Origin: Sphingobacterium sp. N143
Lineage (GTDB): Bacteria > Bacteroidota > Bacteroidia > Sphingobacteriales > Sphingobacteriaceae
Direction of reading: 5' to 3'
Assembly (NCBI RefSeq): GCF_030325625.1
Contig: NZ_JACAIS010000006.1
Span: 248,001-312,000 of the forward strand
Length of the DNA stretch: 64,000 bases
Part shown: positions 24,884 through 33,868 of the stretch, in pieces
Position numbering within the stretch: the stretch's first letter is position 1
How the letters are laid out: each line of letters begins with the position of its first letter
Position numbers and translations under genes: made by a program
Notes under the pieces: generated by a model
Databases searched by the model: none
Seen by the model: only the letters and a program-made list of their open reading frames with translations
What the model was told of the DNA's origin: nothing

Positions 24884-25212
24884 TATAGTTCGTTGTATTT
24901 TTTTGCGGTTCCCTTGGCTTTTTCGACCGGATATTTTTCGTTATTGAGTTTCATCTTGTCCTCCACGATCTGCTTGACATCAAGTCCATGCTTATCCGCC
25001 AGCAAAAGAGCATACATCAGTACATCGGCAAGCTCATTTTTCAGCTTATCTGGATTGGCATCTTCGTTGCCTTTCCACAGGAAAAGCTCCAGTAGCTCGG
25101 AAGCTTCAATGCTCAATGCCACTGCAAGATCCTTGGAGTTGTGAAACTGCTCCCAATCTCTGGCATCTCTGAACGCTCTGATCTGTGCTATTAACTGCTG
25201 AATATCGGACAT
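24883..25212 (-). CDS. MazG-like nucleotide pyrophosphohydrolase
   Basis: The 109 residues fit the all-alpha NTP pyrophosphohydrolase (MazG-like/RS21-C6) family: RDWEQFHNSKDLAVALSIEA then SELLELFLWKG contains the first ExxE (EASE), and KLKNELADVLMYALLLADKHG the second ExxD metal-binding pair. It hydrolyses a nucleoside triphosphate to monophosphate and pyrophosphate, perhaps modified or damaged dNTPs. Its stop overlaps the start of the nuclease-ATPase gene, so the two are translated together. Confidence 0.85.
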   Translation of the reverse strand: MSDIQQLIAQIRAFRDARDWEQFHNSKDLAVALSIEASELLELFLWKGNEDANPDKLKNELADVLMYALLLADKHGLDVKQIVEDKMKLNNEKYPVEKAKGTAKKYNEL

Positions 25213-25375
25213 GATAAAAATCGTTTAACTACTGAATGGCCTTTGTCCAAATATCCGAAATATTGTTTAGGAATAAAAGGGCGTTGAAGAAATCCAGTGC
25301 TTTTGAAGTCTGGTTCGGAATCTGCATGATTGAAAGTACATGTAATTGATAGATGATAGAATCGCCCTTCAAAAA

Positions 25376-25434
25376 AATCGTTCATTAAATTTGGCTGTTC
25401 ATGATACATGAACAGCCAAATTTAATGAACGATT
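25376..25434 (-). terminator. Terminator with a perfect 28-bp stem
   Basis: 25376-25403 and 25407-25434 are perfect inverted repeats separated by ATA. On the minus strand a run of seven T follows directly (25377-25371). It lies 35 bp after the stop of the gene at 25469, so it should terminate that transcript before the MazG-like gene. The stem is unusually long and AT-rich. Confidence 0.8.
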
Positions 25435-25468
25435 CGGGATCTTAAAAGCTCATATAGCTTTCTTCTTA

Positions 25469-26707
25469 TCAAATCTGTATAAACTCGTCGAAACAGTCTG
25501 TTTTACCAAAAAGATAATTAGCGATGGATGCACTGTTTTTGACATTGTCTTCCGGACGTACAAAAAGCTTGATATATCCGAAAAGGGAACCGCAGCCGGC
25601 AGTTTCGAACAGCGTACGGAGCCGTTGATCATGCTCAATATCATAATCCAAAAATGCGGTGACCCGGTCTATCATCAGATATTTTGCGTCTTCTTTTTCC
25701 AACCCTACGAGCTCCTTGAGCTTTGTCCCTTCGGGAGTACCTTCATTTGTCAGAAAAAGAAAGGTCCGTATCACCCATTTATCACCATGATAGCTCACCA
25801 GAAAATAGCCAACTTTGTGCCGGGCACAGTAACAGGCGATAAGTACCTGTCCACGATATACGATTACCTCCGGTGTATCGTAAATAAAGGTCTTAGCAAG
25901 ATAAACCTGTACGTACCCTTTGGGACTATAGGTACGCTCCTCAAAACGATTGAGCGCATGATGCTGTATATAGAGTGGTTTGGCTTCTGTATCGGAAATA
26001 TGCGTAATACCGAACCGCGCCGGATCGAATTGTACCCATTGCGTCCAGTCGCCTACGAAAACCGGAGCATCGCCGACAGCTACAATTGGCCGCGTGATGC
26101 CATCGATCTCCTGCTTATCTAATTTATTTTTCAGCCGGCGCAAACGGATCTGATTTCGCCCCCCGGGCTTCGTCAGTGCGAGATCGGATACATCAAACTG
26201 CAAAGTCCCTTTAACAGGATCGTAAAACTGCTCATTCGTAAAACTTAATGTGCAAAATGTCTGATGCTTCATTGGTAAAAGCCAGTCGCCTGACATGAAA
26301 TAGGGTGCAAAAGCAGCCCTCATCTTGACATGCTCTTTAATACAACTGATAGAAATGAGCTCGACGAAATGAACAATTAGCGCTAAATCCGTAAAAAAAG
26401 TTGAAATGGATATTTCTTCGCCCGATGGTAGGATCAGCATGCATTTTTTGATAAGACCTGTAATACTTGACCGATAGTTTTCCCTACTCTGAGCGTCGGG
26501 GATAACGTCTTCATCAATAATGATCTTTAGCGCCGGATAGCGATTTTTATAAAACTGTGCCAATAGCTGAGGGGAAAGCATCTCGAAGTAGCCCTGGCCA
26601 ACCATCTTTTCGAAAAGTAGCTTCATCGACTTTGTAAAGGCATGATATCTCTCTCGTGTCTCTTTAGCGGTATTAACTGGAGCTTTAGTTTTCTTTTTCC
26701 TTTTCAT
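25469..26707 (-). CDS. Hypothetical protein, 412 residues
   Basis: I do not recognise the family. The N-terminus is very basic (KRKKKTKAPVNTAKETRERY). The centre is helical, and the C-terminal half contains YIQHHALNRFEERTYSPKGY, YDTPEVIVYRGQVLIACYC, ARHKVGYFLVSYHGDKWVIR and TFLFLTNEGTPEGTKL. The 'H.l.RF.ER' start with two later beta hairpins loosely resembles small toxin-like RNase or barnase-fold domains. It begins 2 bp after the 597-residue protein stops, so the two are an operon. Confidence 0.65.
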   Translation of the reverse strand: MKRKKKTKAPVNTAKETRERYHAFTKSMKLLFEKMVGQGYFEMLSPQLLAQFYKNRYPALKIIIDEDVIPDAQSRENYRSSITGLIKKCMLILPSGEEISISTFFTDLALIVHFVELISISCIKEHVKMRAAFAPYFMSGDWLLPMKHQTFCTLSFTNEQFYDPVKGTLQFDVSDLALTKPGGRNQIRLRRLKNKLDKQEIDGITRPIVAVGDAPVFVGDWTQWVQFDPARFGITHISDTEAKPLYIQHHALNRFEERTYSPKGYVQVYLAKTFIYDTPEVIVYRGQVLIACYCARHKVGYFLVSYHGDKWVIRTFLFLTNEGTPEGTKLKELVGLEKEDAKYLMIDRVTAFLDYDIEHDQRLRTLFETAGCGSLFGYIKLFVRPEDNVKNSASIANYLFGKTDCFDEFIQI

Positions 26708-26709
26708 AT

Positions 26710-28503
26710 TTAGGTCCCCCCTTCTTCATAAGGATTTTGAGCAGCAATAATCAATGATTCTGCCAACAGCATAAACATGTGTTTTTTAGTCTGTGATTCA
26801 ATAGCATAGCCAGCATCCAGAAGTGTTGGCACCAACATGTCATATATCTCCTTGGTTTTTCCGACTTTCTGCTCTACAGCATTCATATTATCGCCTGACC
26901 GCATGTAAACATGTACCAAATAGTCGATTAGCTTTTGTTGCTCGCTGTCGCTATAAGGATAGTTATACCATTCTTCGATGGCATCCTCCAGCACCATCAC
27001 CCACGTACTTATTTTATTAAACTTTTGGCGCTCAACATAATGTTTCTGATCTGTCAAGTGCTCAATCTCAAACATCAATAGTGTCATCACATCGTTATGC
27101 TGGTAAGCATGATCCAGAATACGGATTAGATCGCTCTTTTTGACATCACCCGTATCGGTAATCGTGAGCTCATCTGTCATCTGCTGCATAAGCGTATGAT
27201 AAAGTTCGACCACTTTTGGGGGTTTGTCCATTTCCCCTTTTTCGGTAAAATGCGATAAAGGTGTAAACCCGAGACGATCTTGTAGGTATTGGCCCAAGAT
27301 CGCTCCACTCTCTCTACTTCCGTCTAGTTTGTCCAAGGGCAGATTCATATCGGGGACAACCATATTTAGGATCCGGCCAAATTCTTGCATCCCTAAATCG
27401 CCTACATAGGGCCGCTGCGTGTAACTGGTATAAAATTCGAGCTGATCTGCACTTGGTGTACACAGCTCAAAGGATTGATCGCAGACCGTAATAATAGCTT
27501 CCGTCAGCATTTGCTCCTCTTCGTCAGTTAGCGTAAATCTTTTCTTTTGCTCATGCAGCTGCTGTGCCATCCAAAAATATGCCTCTGCCAAAAGATTTGC
27601 GGAGTTTCCCATAACCCGATAATAACAAGCTTTGACCTCCTGCTCACGTGCCTTACTCTTAATTCGATCCTCCTTGAGGTCTAAATATTCTTCTTTGACC
27701 TCGTAAAACTTGTCGATCAGTTGATTTCGGTTGAAACAGCGCGCAATAATCCTTAAGCAATTCATTTGTTCCTCAGAAAATACATCATCTTCTAAATGAG
27801 CGAAAGCACTCTCGAAAGTCCGTTTGACTGCATCTAGGGGCTGAGACTCTACACTTACGGAAATACCCATGCTTTGCAGCATGAGACATTCACACAGATG
27901 AGTAAAACGCTGGTCGCTTACCTGATAGCTCTTAACTTCAAGCAGCATGGCATCAATGGAGTTCAATAGTTGCCCATCAACATTCGAGACAAAAAAATCT
28001 AGCGAACTTTGCGTTTCTGTAGCAACATCCATTGCAAATTTCCTCAATACTGGGTAACGGTCTGCCATATCCAGCAAATGGCTGGGTCGGATATACAAGT
28101 CTAAATAATCCGATTCGCCCTCCTCTGGTTCATAGGCCATGATGTGATCATTCTGCCAAAATAGACGACATTGCCCTTCAGTATAGCGGCTTTGTTCCTG
28201 CCCATTGGCAAATCTAGTAAGACAGTTTTCAAGCACTTGTATATGAAAGGTGACGATGGGCTGAGTGGGAATAGTGTATATTTCTTTTTCCTCTTCCATA
28301 AAGCAGTTGGAGAAGCAGGCGGTAATATTGTTGCCATAGATGTAATGGCATTTGAATGTAGAATCGTCAAAGATATATTCTTGAAAAGTGAAGATCGGCT
28401 CCAGACCTGTGGGATTAGAATCGACACAAACGTTTGGTAACTCTGGCTTATCACTAAGAAAAACTTGTAAAACGGGATGTTGATCTGCTGACTCTAGGTT
28501 CAT
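26710..28503 (-). CDS. Hypothetical protein with an AraC-sensor-like N-terminus, 597 residues
   Basis: Residues 40-200 look like the sensory half of an AraC-type regulator (EYIFDDSTFKCHYIYGNNIT, PTQPIVTFHIQVLENCLTRF, QSRYTEGQCRLFWQNDHIMA, YLDLYIRPSHLLDMADRYPV), but no DNA-binding domain follows. The rest is long, helical and acidic, with VELYHTLMQQMTDELTITDT and KSDLIRILDHAYQHNDVMTL near the end. No catalytic motif is visible. The gene precedes the 412-residue unknown by 2 bp. A scaffold or sensor role is only a guess. Confidence 0.6.
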   Translation of the reverse strand: MNLESADQHPVLQVFLSDKPELPNVCVDSNPTGLEPIFTFQEYIFDDSTFKCHYIYGNNITACFSNCFMEEEKEIYTIPTQPIVTFHIQVLENCLTRFANGQEQSRYTEGQCRLFWQNDHIMAYEPEEGESDYLDLYIRPSHLLDMADRYPVLRKFAMDVATETQSSLDFFVSNVDGQLLNSIDAMLLEVKSYQVSDQRFTHLCECLMLQSMGISVSVESQPLDAVKRTFESAFAHLEDDVFSEEQMNCLRIIARCFNRNQLIDKFYEVKEEYLDLKEDRIKSKAREQEVKACYYRVMGNSANLLAEAYFWMAQQLHEQKKRFTLTDEEEQMLTEAIITVCDQSFELCTPSADQLEFYTSYTQRPYVGDLGMQEFGRILNMVVPDMNLPLDKLDGSRESGAILGQYLQDRLGFTPLSHFTEKGEMDKPPKVVELYHTLMQQMTDELTITDTGDVKKSDLIRILDHAYQHNDVMTLLMFEIEHLTDQKHYVERQKFNKISTWVMVLEDAIEEWYNYPYSDSEQQKLIDYLVHVYMRSGDNMNAVEQKVGKTKEIYDMLVPTLLDAGYAIESQTKKHMFMLLAESLIIAAQNPYEEGGT

Positions 28504-28785
28504 ATGGATATTGGTTAAAATAGTTCATGATTCGCACAGCGCAGCTGCAGAAATCATATCAGAAAAATATCGCTTAACGAATAGTCAATAACTTGGCTAA
28601 ACTGTTTATAACTTTAAGATAGGAAATTTAATCAATTAAGCAAATAAGTATTAAATAATTAAGCGCTTACTGTGTTTTTTTTTAGTTTTGAATGTAGCTA
28701 ACTAGGAGTAGATTAATCTTGGCAATTAGAGATTATTTCGAACTTGAGCCATAGCTTATTAAGGGGTAATCAAATCTATCGAAAT

Positions 28786-29202
28786 ATGTTACGAAAAATA
28801 TTTGTTAATTGCATTATCGCATTTATTCTCTTTCCGATTCTTATTTTTATTAGGGATTTACTAGTTCCTTCAGTTGAATGGAACAACAGTATAGCTATTC
28901 CAAAGTTTTTATCTTTTCTTTATGATACTGGTTACCCATATATTTCTATTGCATTCTTACTCATAATTCTTTTACCCTTTCAATTGATAAAGAATTATTT
29001 TAACAAGAAAGGTAAACATTTGAGTTTATTAAATAGAGTAGGGATTTTTAGCGTGCTCTTTATACTGATGATCTTCATTTTATGGGGAAGAGATGTGGTG
29101 TCTGTTGTTTTGTTTTATTATCTATTAATAAGTGTAGTCATAGCAACACTGCTTTATTTCTTTGTAGACAGATATGAAGAGAGAAAATTCCAAATAGACT
29201 AA
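28786..29202 (+). CDS. Small four-helix membrane protein
   Basis: The 138-residue product has four hydrophobic helices (FVNCIIAFILFPILIFI, YISIAFLLIILLPFQLI, IFSVLFILMIFILWG, VVLFYYLLISVVIATLLYFFV) and short basic loops. I use the ATG at 28786; the frame extends upstream only to a TTG at 28744. No family is recognised. It is divergent from the 597-residue gene. Confidence 0.55.
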   Translation: MLRKIFVNCIIAFILFPILIFIRDLLVPSVEWNNSIAIPKFLSFLYDTGYPYISIAFLLIILLPFQLIKNYFNKKGKHLSLLNRVGIFSVLFILMIFILWGRDVVSVVLFYYLLISVVIATLLYFFVDRYEERKFQID

Positions 29203-29341
29203 TCATCATCATGAAGTAACCTCAAACTACCGCATCGATAAAAGTCGTGTTTATGTAATGGCATCTCTCAAATTTGCGCACTCAAGATCACTGCTCCACT
29301 GATGACGAAATCTCAATACACGAAACAGGACGAATAGAAAA

Positions 29342-29869
29342 ATGATCATTGAAGGCCAAATAATAAACCGTCCCTATTCTGGAGAATACGAAGAAAGAAT
29401 CTATGATAATAATAGCCCATGGAATTCCCAGAATTGGACATATATCAAATTTACAAATGATGATTATTCAGAGTGGTGTGGTGTTTTTAGGGGTTTTCCA
29501 AAAGATGTATCGATTTCTCTAGTAAAAAATATCGTCTTGGTTTTGACCTCAGATTACCTATATCAACTTAATGCTATCAATGGAGACCTAGTGGATTTAG
29601 AGGAACAACCACAATATAGAAACTTAACTGCAACACCTTTCGGGGATTTTATCTTATCAGACTATTATAATGTTATTAGGATCATAAATAGTATACAACA
29701 TAAAGAGACGATTTCAAGCCCAATTGAGATGGACGATATCAAGTTCACAACTTGGAGTGGACCTATACTTGAGTTTACCTGTGATGAGTTTTGTAATTGG
29801 GACAGGCACTTGGATATGATTTATGATAGTGAAAAAAATAAAATTGAGATCAAGAATGAAGATAACTGA
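29342..29869 (+). CDS. Hypothetical protein, 175 residues
   Basis: A soluble, acidic, Trp/Tyr-rich protein with many beta strands (GEYEERIYDNNSPWNSQNWT, EWCGVFRGFPKDVSISLVKN, DYLYQLNAINGDLVDLEEQP). The repeated 'lvlTsdylYqlna..G' style resembles one or two beta-propeller blades. It may be an immunity protein, since such genes occur in polymorphic-toxin loci, but no toxin is adjacent. It overlaps the next gene by 14 bp. Confidence 0.5.
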   Translation: MIIEGQIINRPYSGEYEERIYDNNSPWNSQNWTYIKFTNDDYSEWCGVFRGFPKDVSISLVKNIVLVLTSDYLYQLNAINGDLVDLEEQPQYRNLTATPFGDFILSDYYNVIRIINSIQHKETISSPIEMDDIKFTTWSGPILEFTCDEFCNWDRHLDMIYDSEKNKIEIKNEDN

Positions 29870-30353
29870 TTTTGAAATTACAGGCAACAATGGAATTGTT
29901 TCTAAATCGTTCAACAATTTAAGAATTAAAAGTTTTGCTGAAGCCTGTCAATGGGTGGAAAGCCTCGATTATAAACGCAACCACAATAAAAATAATAAAC
30001 TGGTTTTGTTTGATGAGTTATGTGGAACTTGCAGTACAAAACATGCACTCTTGAAAAGATTGGCTGATGAAAATGAGGACAACAGTCTAAGGCTTATATT
30101 GGGCATTTTCACCATGAATAGTAAAAATACTCCTGCTATCAAGGATGTTCTAACCAATTATGATCTAAGATATATTCCCGAAGCCCACAATTATCTGCGA
30201 AATCATAATCACATCTTGGACTTTACTGGCATTGGGGTCAACATCGACATTATATCCAAACTACATATTCCTGTCATTTTGGAGGAGTCTTTTTCGTGTA
30301 TCATTTATTTTTCTTTATATATTCCGTCCAAAGTTGGATATCCTCTTCATTGA
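29856..30353 (+). CDS. Transglutaminase-like protein, probably 3'-altered
   Basis: From the ATG at 29856 (165 residues) the centre reads LVLFDELCGTCSTKHALLKR and later YIPEAHNYLRNHNHILDFTG, the Cys, His and Asp order of the transglutaminase-like cysteine protease fold. The last 18 residues (after PVILEES) come from DNA that is antisense to the next gene, with which this ORF overlaps by 53 bp, and they look unlike a normal end. The 3' end has probably been changed by a rearrangement or frameshift near 30295. Confidence 0.5.
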   Translation: MKITDFEITGNNGIVSKSFNNLRIKSFAEACQWVESLDYKRNHNKNNKLVLFDELCGTCSTKHALLKRLADENEDNSLRLILGIFTMNSKNTPAIKDVLTNYDLRYIPEAHNYLRNHNHILDFTGIGVNIDIISKLHIPVILEESFSCIIYFSLYIPSKVGYPLH

Positions 30354-30705
30354 AAAACATTTGTTGAGTTCCAGTGAAACGAATTAGATACTTCATAGTT
30401 GTATCATAATAGATAAAGACACCATACATACCTTTCATTGGCCCTGTAGTGACGGTCACGCCATCACCAATTTTAAACTTGAGGTCCTTATACATACTTT
30501 TTTTTTGTTTTTTTTTCGTACGTCTACTTTCTTTTCTAGACAATATGGTATCTTGTTCACTGAATTTCAATATTGACAATTTTTTCGATCCGTGATATGA
30601 TCGTGATTCTGTATTTAGCGAGCTATTAATCCTTCGTGTAGACGCTACGGTATTTGCCCCGATAAAGAAACAAAAAACAGCAATTGCAGTAGTTTTAAAG
30701 TTCAT
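30301..30705 (-). CDS. Exported basic protein with KOW-like segment
   Basis: The 134 residues start with a signal peptide (FKTTAIAVFCFFIGANTVAS), then a very basic linker (SRKESRRTKKKQKKSMYK) and a compact C-terminal part LKFKIGDGVTVTTGPMKGMY, FIYYDTTMKYLIRFTGTQQM, which resembles an SH3/KOW barrel ('GD.V.v..Gp.kG..G'). It faces the transglutaminase-like gene. Function unknown. Confidence 0.55.
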   Translation of the reverse strand: MNFKTTAIAVFCFFIGANTVASTRRINSSLNTESRSYHGSKKLSILKFSEQDTILSRKESRRTKKKQKKSMYKDLKFKIGDGVTVTTGPMKGMYGVFIYYDTTMKYLIRFTGTQQMFFNEEDIQLWTEYIKKNK

Positions 30706-31294
30706 TTTAATAAGAAAATTAACACATCATTAGTAAATTCAAAAGGTATTATACACCTTAGCCCTCCTTTATTACGTAGCCAAGTACAGGTATAAATAGT
30801 ACCGATATAATTTATAACATTCCAAAATTAAGATTTGATTGTCTTTTATTTCTTTAACTAGTTAAAGAAATAAAATTAATATCTCTCGATCATATGCGTA
30901 CGGAAAGATTACCGGTGGAAAGTGTAAACCACCGAAAAAACGAAACTAGCCCCAAAGTTTCTAACCAATATTCGTTAAAAAAGATGGGAAATAGATTTTT
31001 GATATCAACATATTTAATTAGAGCACGACTGCAATCAACTTTTAAAATTGTAACACGATCAGATTACAGCAAAAAAACTTTATTTCGCAAAATTCACAAC
31101 CAAGAAACATACCTATATAAATCATCACTTGCGTGCAAAACGATTAGGAAAAACGCATAAAAACTAGAGGCGAAAGCCAATTATGTGATTCTGATCACAC
31201 ATTTATTTCATATGATATATCTAATTTTGAATTTAATTAAGTAATCAGGTAAAAATACCTCAAATATTATTTCCGTCTAAAGAACATAATAAAT
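30706..31294. other. Intergenic region with a long palindrome
   Basis: No believable gene is present; an 88-residue plus-strand frame at 30894-31160 has no family features and is basic and serine-rich. The notable item is the 32-bp palindrome at 30844-30875. The right part should hold the promoter of the arginase-family gene. Confidence 0.45.
30844..30875. promoter_or_regulatory. Perfect 32-bp palindrome with TTTAACTAGTTAAA core
   Basis: TTTTATTTCTTTAACT and its exact complement meet at CTAG. The central 15 bases (30853-30867) are identical to 50255-50269, upstream of an isochorismatase-family gene. It may be a binding site for one regulator acting on both promoters. Confidence 0.45.
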
Positions 31295-32230
31295 ATGAAA
31301 AACAACAATTTATTTAATAATAAAGAAAACCATAGAGAGGTGTACTCTACCCTTCGCCTTTTATTCCCACAATGGCAAGGTGGTAATAATGCAGCCTATA
31401 TATTCGGTTCAGAAATGCTTGATTGGCTAGCGCCGCATACCGACGGTCCTGTTGAAAAAGTCACCGTCCAGAATCCAAGTAATGTTCCGTTGGAGGTAGA
31501 AGATGGTATTGTAGCTAAAGAAGCACTACTTACGCAAGCGCAAGATGCACGTAAGCTAATTGAGAAACATAACCCCGAGCGAATCGTAATTTTAGGTGGA
31601 GACTGTCTAGTATCATTATCCCCTTTTGCGTACTTGAATAAAAAATACAACGGAGATCTAGCAATATTATGGGTAGACACGCATCCCGATGTGATGAATA
31701 AGTCAGTTTATCAAAATGGACACGCTATGGTTATGGGGAACCTTTTGGGACAAGGGGATGAAGATTTTGTAAATTTGGTGCCTCAACCAGTAAAACCCAG
31801 CCATGTTATGTTTGCTGGCGTACGTGAGACCCTCCCTGAGCTGCCTGAAGTGCGTATTATGGAAAAGAATTTCTTCGAACACTTTCAATTACGTAGTGTA
31901 AGTCCCGAAGAATTAGCGAATAACAATACATCTGTTATCGATTGGTTAAAGGAAATCGGTGTTCGAAACATTGCTATACACGTCGATCTCGATGTACTTG
32001 ACCCGAAGCTGTTTCGTTCTCTATTGTTTTCTAATCCAGATCCATCGTTACCTAGTATAATCGGATCTCCATCTGGAGGAATGACTATGACACAAGTTAC
32101 GAAACTCCTTTCCGAAGTATCAGAGCATGTGGAAGTTGTGGGACTGAGCATTACGGAACATTTGCCCTGGGATGCGATGGCACTAAAAAATATGCTTTCT
32201 AATCTACCTTTGATAGGCGGAAAGAAGTAG
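31295..32230 (+). CDS. Arginase/agmatinase-family protein
   Basis: The 311 residues carry the ureohydrolase metal motifs: GGDC (about 101-104, where the family normally has GGDH), DTHPD (about 128-132, for DAHxD), NGHAMVMGNLLG (the HAM motif), and IHVDLDVLDP (for SxDxDxxDP). Most manganese ligands are present, but the first His is Cys. The enzyme may hydrolyse a guanidino compound, but the substrate cannot be told. An 'arginase family' assignment without substrate is the safe one. Confidence 0.8.
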   Translation: MKNNNLFNNKENHREVYSTLRLLFPQWQGGNNAAYIFGSEMLDWLAPHTDGPVEKVTVQNPSNVPLEVEDGIVAKEALLTQAQDARKLIEKHNPERIVILGGDCLVSLSPFAYLNKKYNGDLAILWVDTHPDVMNKSVYQNGHAMVMGNLLGQGDEDFVNLVPQPVKPSHVMFAGVRETLPELPEVRIMEKNFFEHFQLRSVSPEELANNNTSVIDWLKEIGVRNIAIHVDLDVLDPKLFRSLLFSNPDPSLPSIIGSPSGGMTMTQVTKLLSEVSEHVEVVGLSITEHLPWDAMALKNMLSNLPLIGGKK

Positions 32231-32640
32231 GGATGCAAACTTGTCCGAATAATCTTTAATAATATTGTTTGGACAAGTTGGCTCAAAAGTTAATGGTTTG
32301 ACTGGATTAAAAGGATTCCATTTTTACTAAAGCAAAATTACTTTTACTCTCAAACCCTTTATTTTAAAATAACTTCATTTTCTAACGCTACCTTTGATTA
32401 AATCTCAGAAAACGCAGAACAGGACTTCCCTCTGTTTGTTCATTTGCTTAGGCAGTCTTAACATTCTCCCAATTTATACCATAAAGGAATTACCTCTTCA
32501 TTAACATTCCTCGAGTGACCGTTGCATCGAATTACTAAATTCGTCTCTAATTTCTTTTTATTGGCAGAAAACAACATCCCTTCTTTAATACGAATTACAT
32601 TTATTTTTATTAAATTTATTGTATTTTTATCAGGATTGCG
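32231..32640. other. Intergenic region with hairpin after the arginase-family gene
   Basis: AACTTGTCC (32238-32246) pairs with GGACAAGTT (32271-32279) soon after the arginase-family stop and may end transcription, although no U run follows. The rest shows no gene. AT-rich sequence just before 32641 should be the Crp/Fnr promoter. Confidence 0.45.
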
Positions 32641-33261
32641 ATGTTACGAAAACATATCGAGGATATTGTACCGTTAAATGACGATGAATTTCAATTTATC
32701 AAAGAATTTTTTGATATTAAATTCTACAAGAAAGGTTCTTTTATAATAGAAGTGGACCAGCATGTAAAACACGTCTTTTTAGTAAAATCGGGACTTTTAA
32801 AATTGATTTATCACGATTCCTCTGGGAAGGAACATATTATTTCGTTTGCTATGGAAGAGTGGTGGGAAACAGATTATTCGGCCTGGTTCTCAGGACATCC
32901 CGCTAAGTTAAGTCTGAAATGTATAGAGCACACCGAAGTTTATTGTCTTTCTTTAGATAGTTACCATATTCTTTGCAGTAAGCTTCAGAAAATGGAATCG
33001 TTTTTCCTTCATAAAGCTAATAGAGGACATCTGGCATCACAAAATAGAATACTGTCATTTCTGACCGATTCTCCTCACGAAAAGTACTCACGATTGCTCT
33101 CCGTCCAACCAGCACTTATACAACGTGTTCCTAAAGCAACGCTAGCAGCATATCTTGGTTTGTCTCGTGAAACATTGAGTAGATTATGGCGTACAAGTAA
33201 AGCAAATCGCAATCTGATAGTATTAGTAGGTTTAAAAGTTTTATTAATAAATTTAATTTAA
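32641..33261 (+). CDS. Crp/Fnr-family transcriptional regulator
   Basis: The 206 residues contain the cNMP-binding-type barrel (FYKKGSFIIEVDQHVKHVFL, VKSGLLKLIYHDSSGKEHII, EEWWETDYSAWFSGHPAKLS), a long dimer helix and the HTH KATLAAYLGLSRETLSRLWR. No Arg-Ala signature for cAMP is present. The C-terminal end (ANRNLIVLVGLKVLLINLI) is longer and more hydrophobic than usual. It is 4 bp upstream of a second Crp/Fnr gene. It has the most Crp-like recognition helix of the regulators in this region. Confidence 0.85.
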   Translation: MLRKHIEDIVPLNDDEFQFIKEFFDIKFYKKGSFIIEVDQHVKHVFLVKSGLLKLIYHDSSGKEHIISFAMEEWWETDYSAWFSGHPAKLSLKCIEHTEVYCLSLDSYHILCSKLQKMESFFLHKANRGHLASQNRILSFLTDSPHEKYSRLLSVQPALIQRVPKATLAAYLGLSRETLSRLWRTSKANRNLIVLVGLKVLLINLI

Positions 33262-33265
33262 CAAA

Positions 33266-33847
33266 ATGTATCAGATACTATTCAATTACATTCATAATTA
33301 TTCTCAAATGATCCTTACATCAGAGGAAATGGAATTGATAAAAAATACATTTCAACCAAAAAAATTGAGAAAAAGACAATATTTCTTACAAGAAGGAGAT
33401 ATCTCGAAATTTACCGCCTTTATTACGAAAGGGGCTATGCGGCAATACTACGTTGATGAAAAAGGAGTAGAAAATGTTATAAACCTTTTTATAGAAAATT
33501 ATTGGGCTACTGATAGGAAAAGCTTTTTTGATCTTAAACCCTCTATTTTTTACATCGACGCTTGGGAAAACACAGATTTACTGATCATAACCAGAGCAGA
33601 TATGGCCGAGTTAATGAAAAAAATCCCCGCCATAAACGAAATGATCCGAATAATGGACGACAAGAATGCTATTGCTTCACAAAATAGAATTAATGCCGCC
33701 ATAAGTATTTCGGCAGAAATGAGATATGAAAATTTTCTAAAGTCATATCCACAATTTATTCAACGATTTCCACAGCATCAAATTGCATCATTTTTAGGTA
33801 TCACAAAAGAGACACTAAGCCGCATCAAAAAAAAAACACTCAAATAG
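33266..33847 (+). CDS. Crp/Fnr-family transcriptional regulator
   Basis: This 193-residue protein belongs to one subgroup with the products at 42292 and 56087: KKLRKRQYFLQEGDISKFTA, GAMRQYYVDEKGVENVINLF, FIENYWATDRKSF, and the end QRFPQHQIASFLGITKETLSRIK. The barrel and HTH are complete. It lies 4 bp after another Crp/Fnr gene. A perfect palindrome with a TTGATN4ATCAA core lies just after its stop. Confidence 0.85.
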   Translation: MYQILFNYIHNYSQMILTSEEMELIKNTFQPKKLRKRQYFLQEGDISKFTAFITKGAMRQYYVDEKGVENVINLFIENYWATDRKSFFDLKPSIFYIDAWENTDLLIITRADMAELMKKIPAINEMIRIMDDKNAIASQNRINAAISISAEMRYENFLKSYPQFIQRFPQHQIASFLGITKETLSRIKKKTLK

Positions 33848-33868
33848 GCCCCTGTCTTTGCTGCACTT

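Noticed and set aside
25191..25409. 72-residue minus-strand frame
   Set aside because: Its start lies in the loop of a clear terminator and it overlaps the MazG-like gene start.
30894..31160. 88-residue plus-strand frame
   Set aside because: It is basic with low complexity, has no ribosome binding site and no recognisable family.
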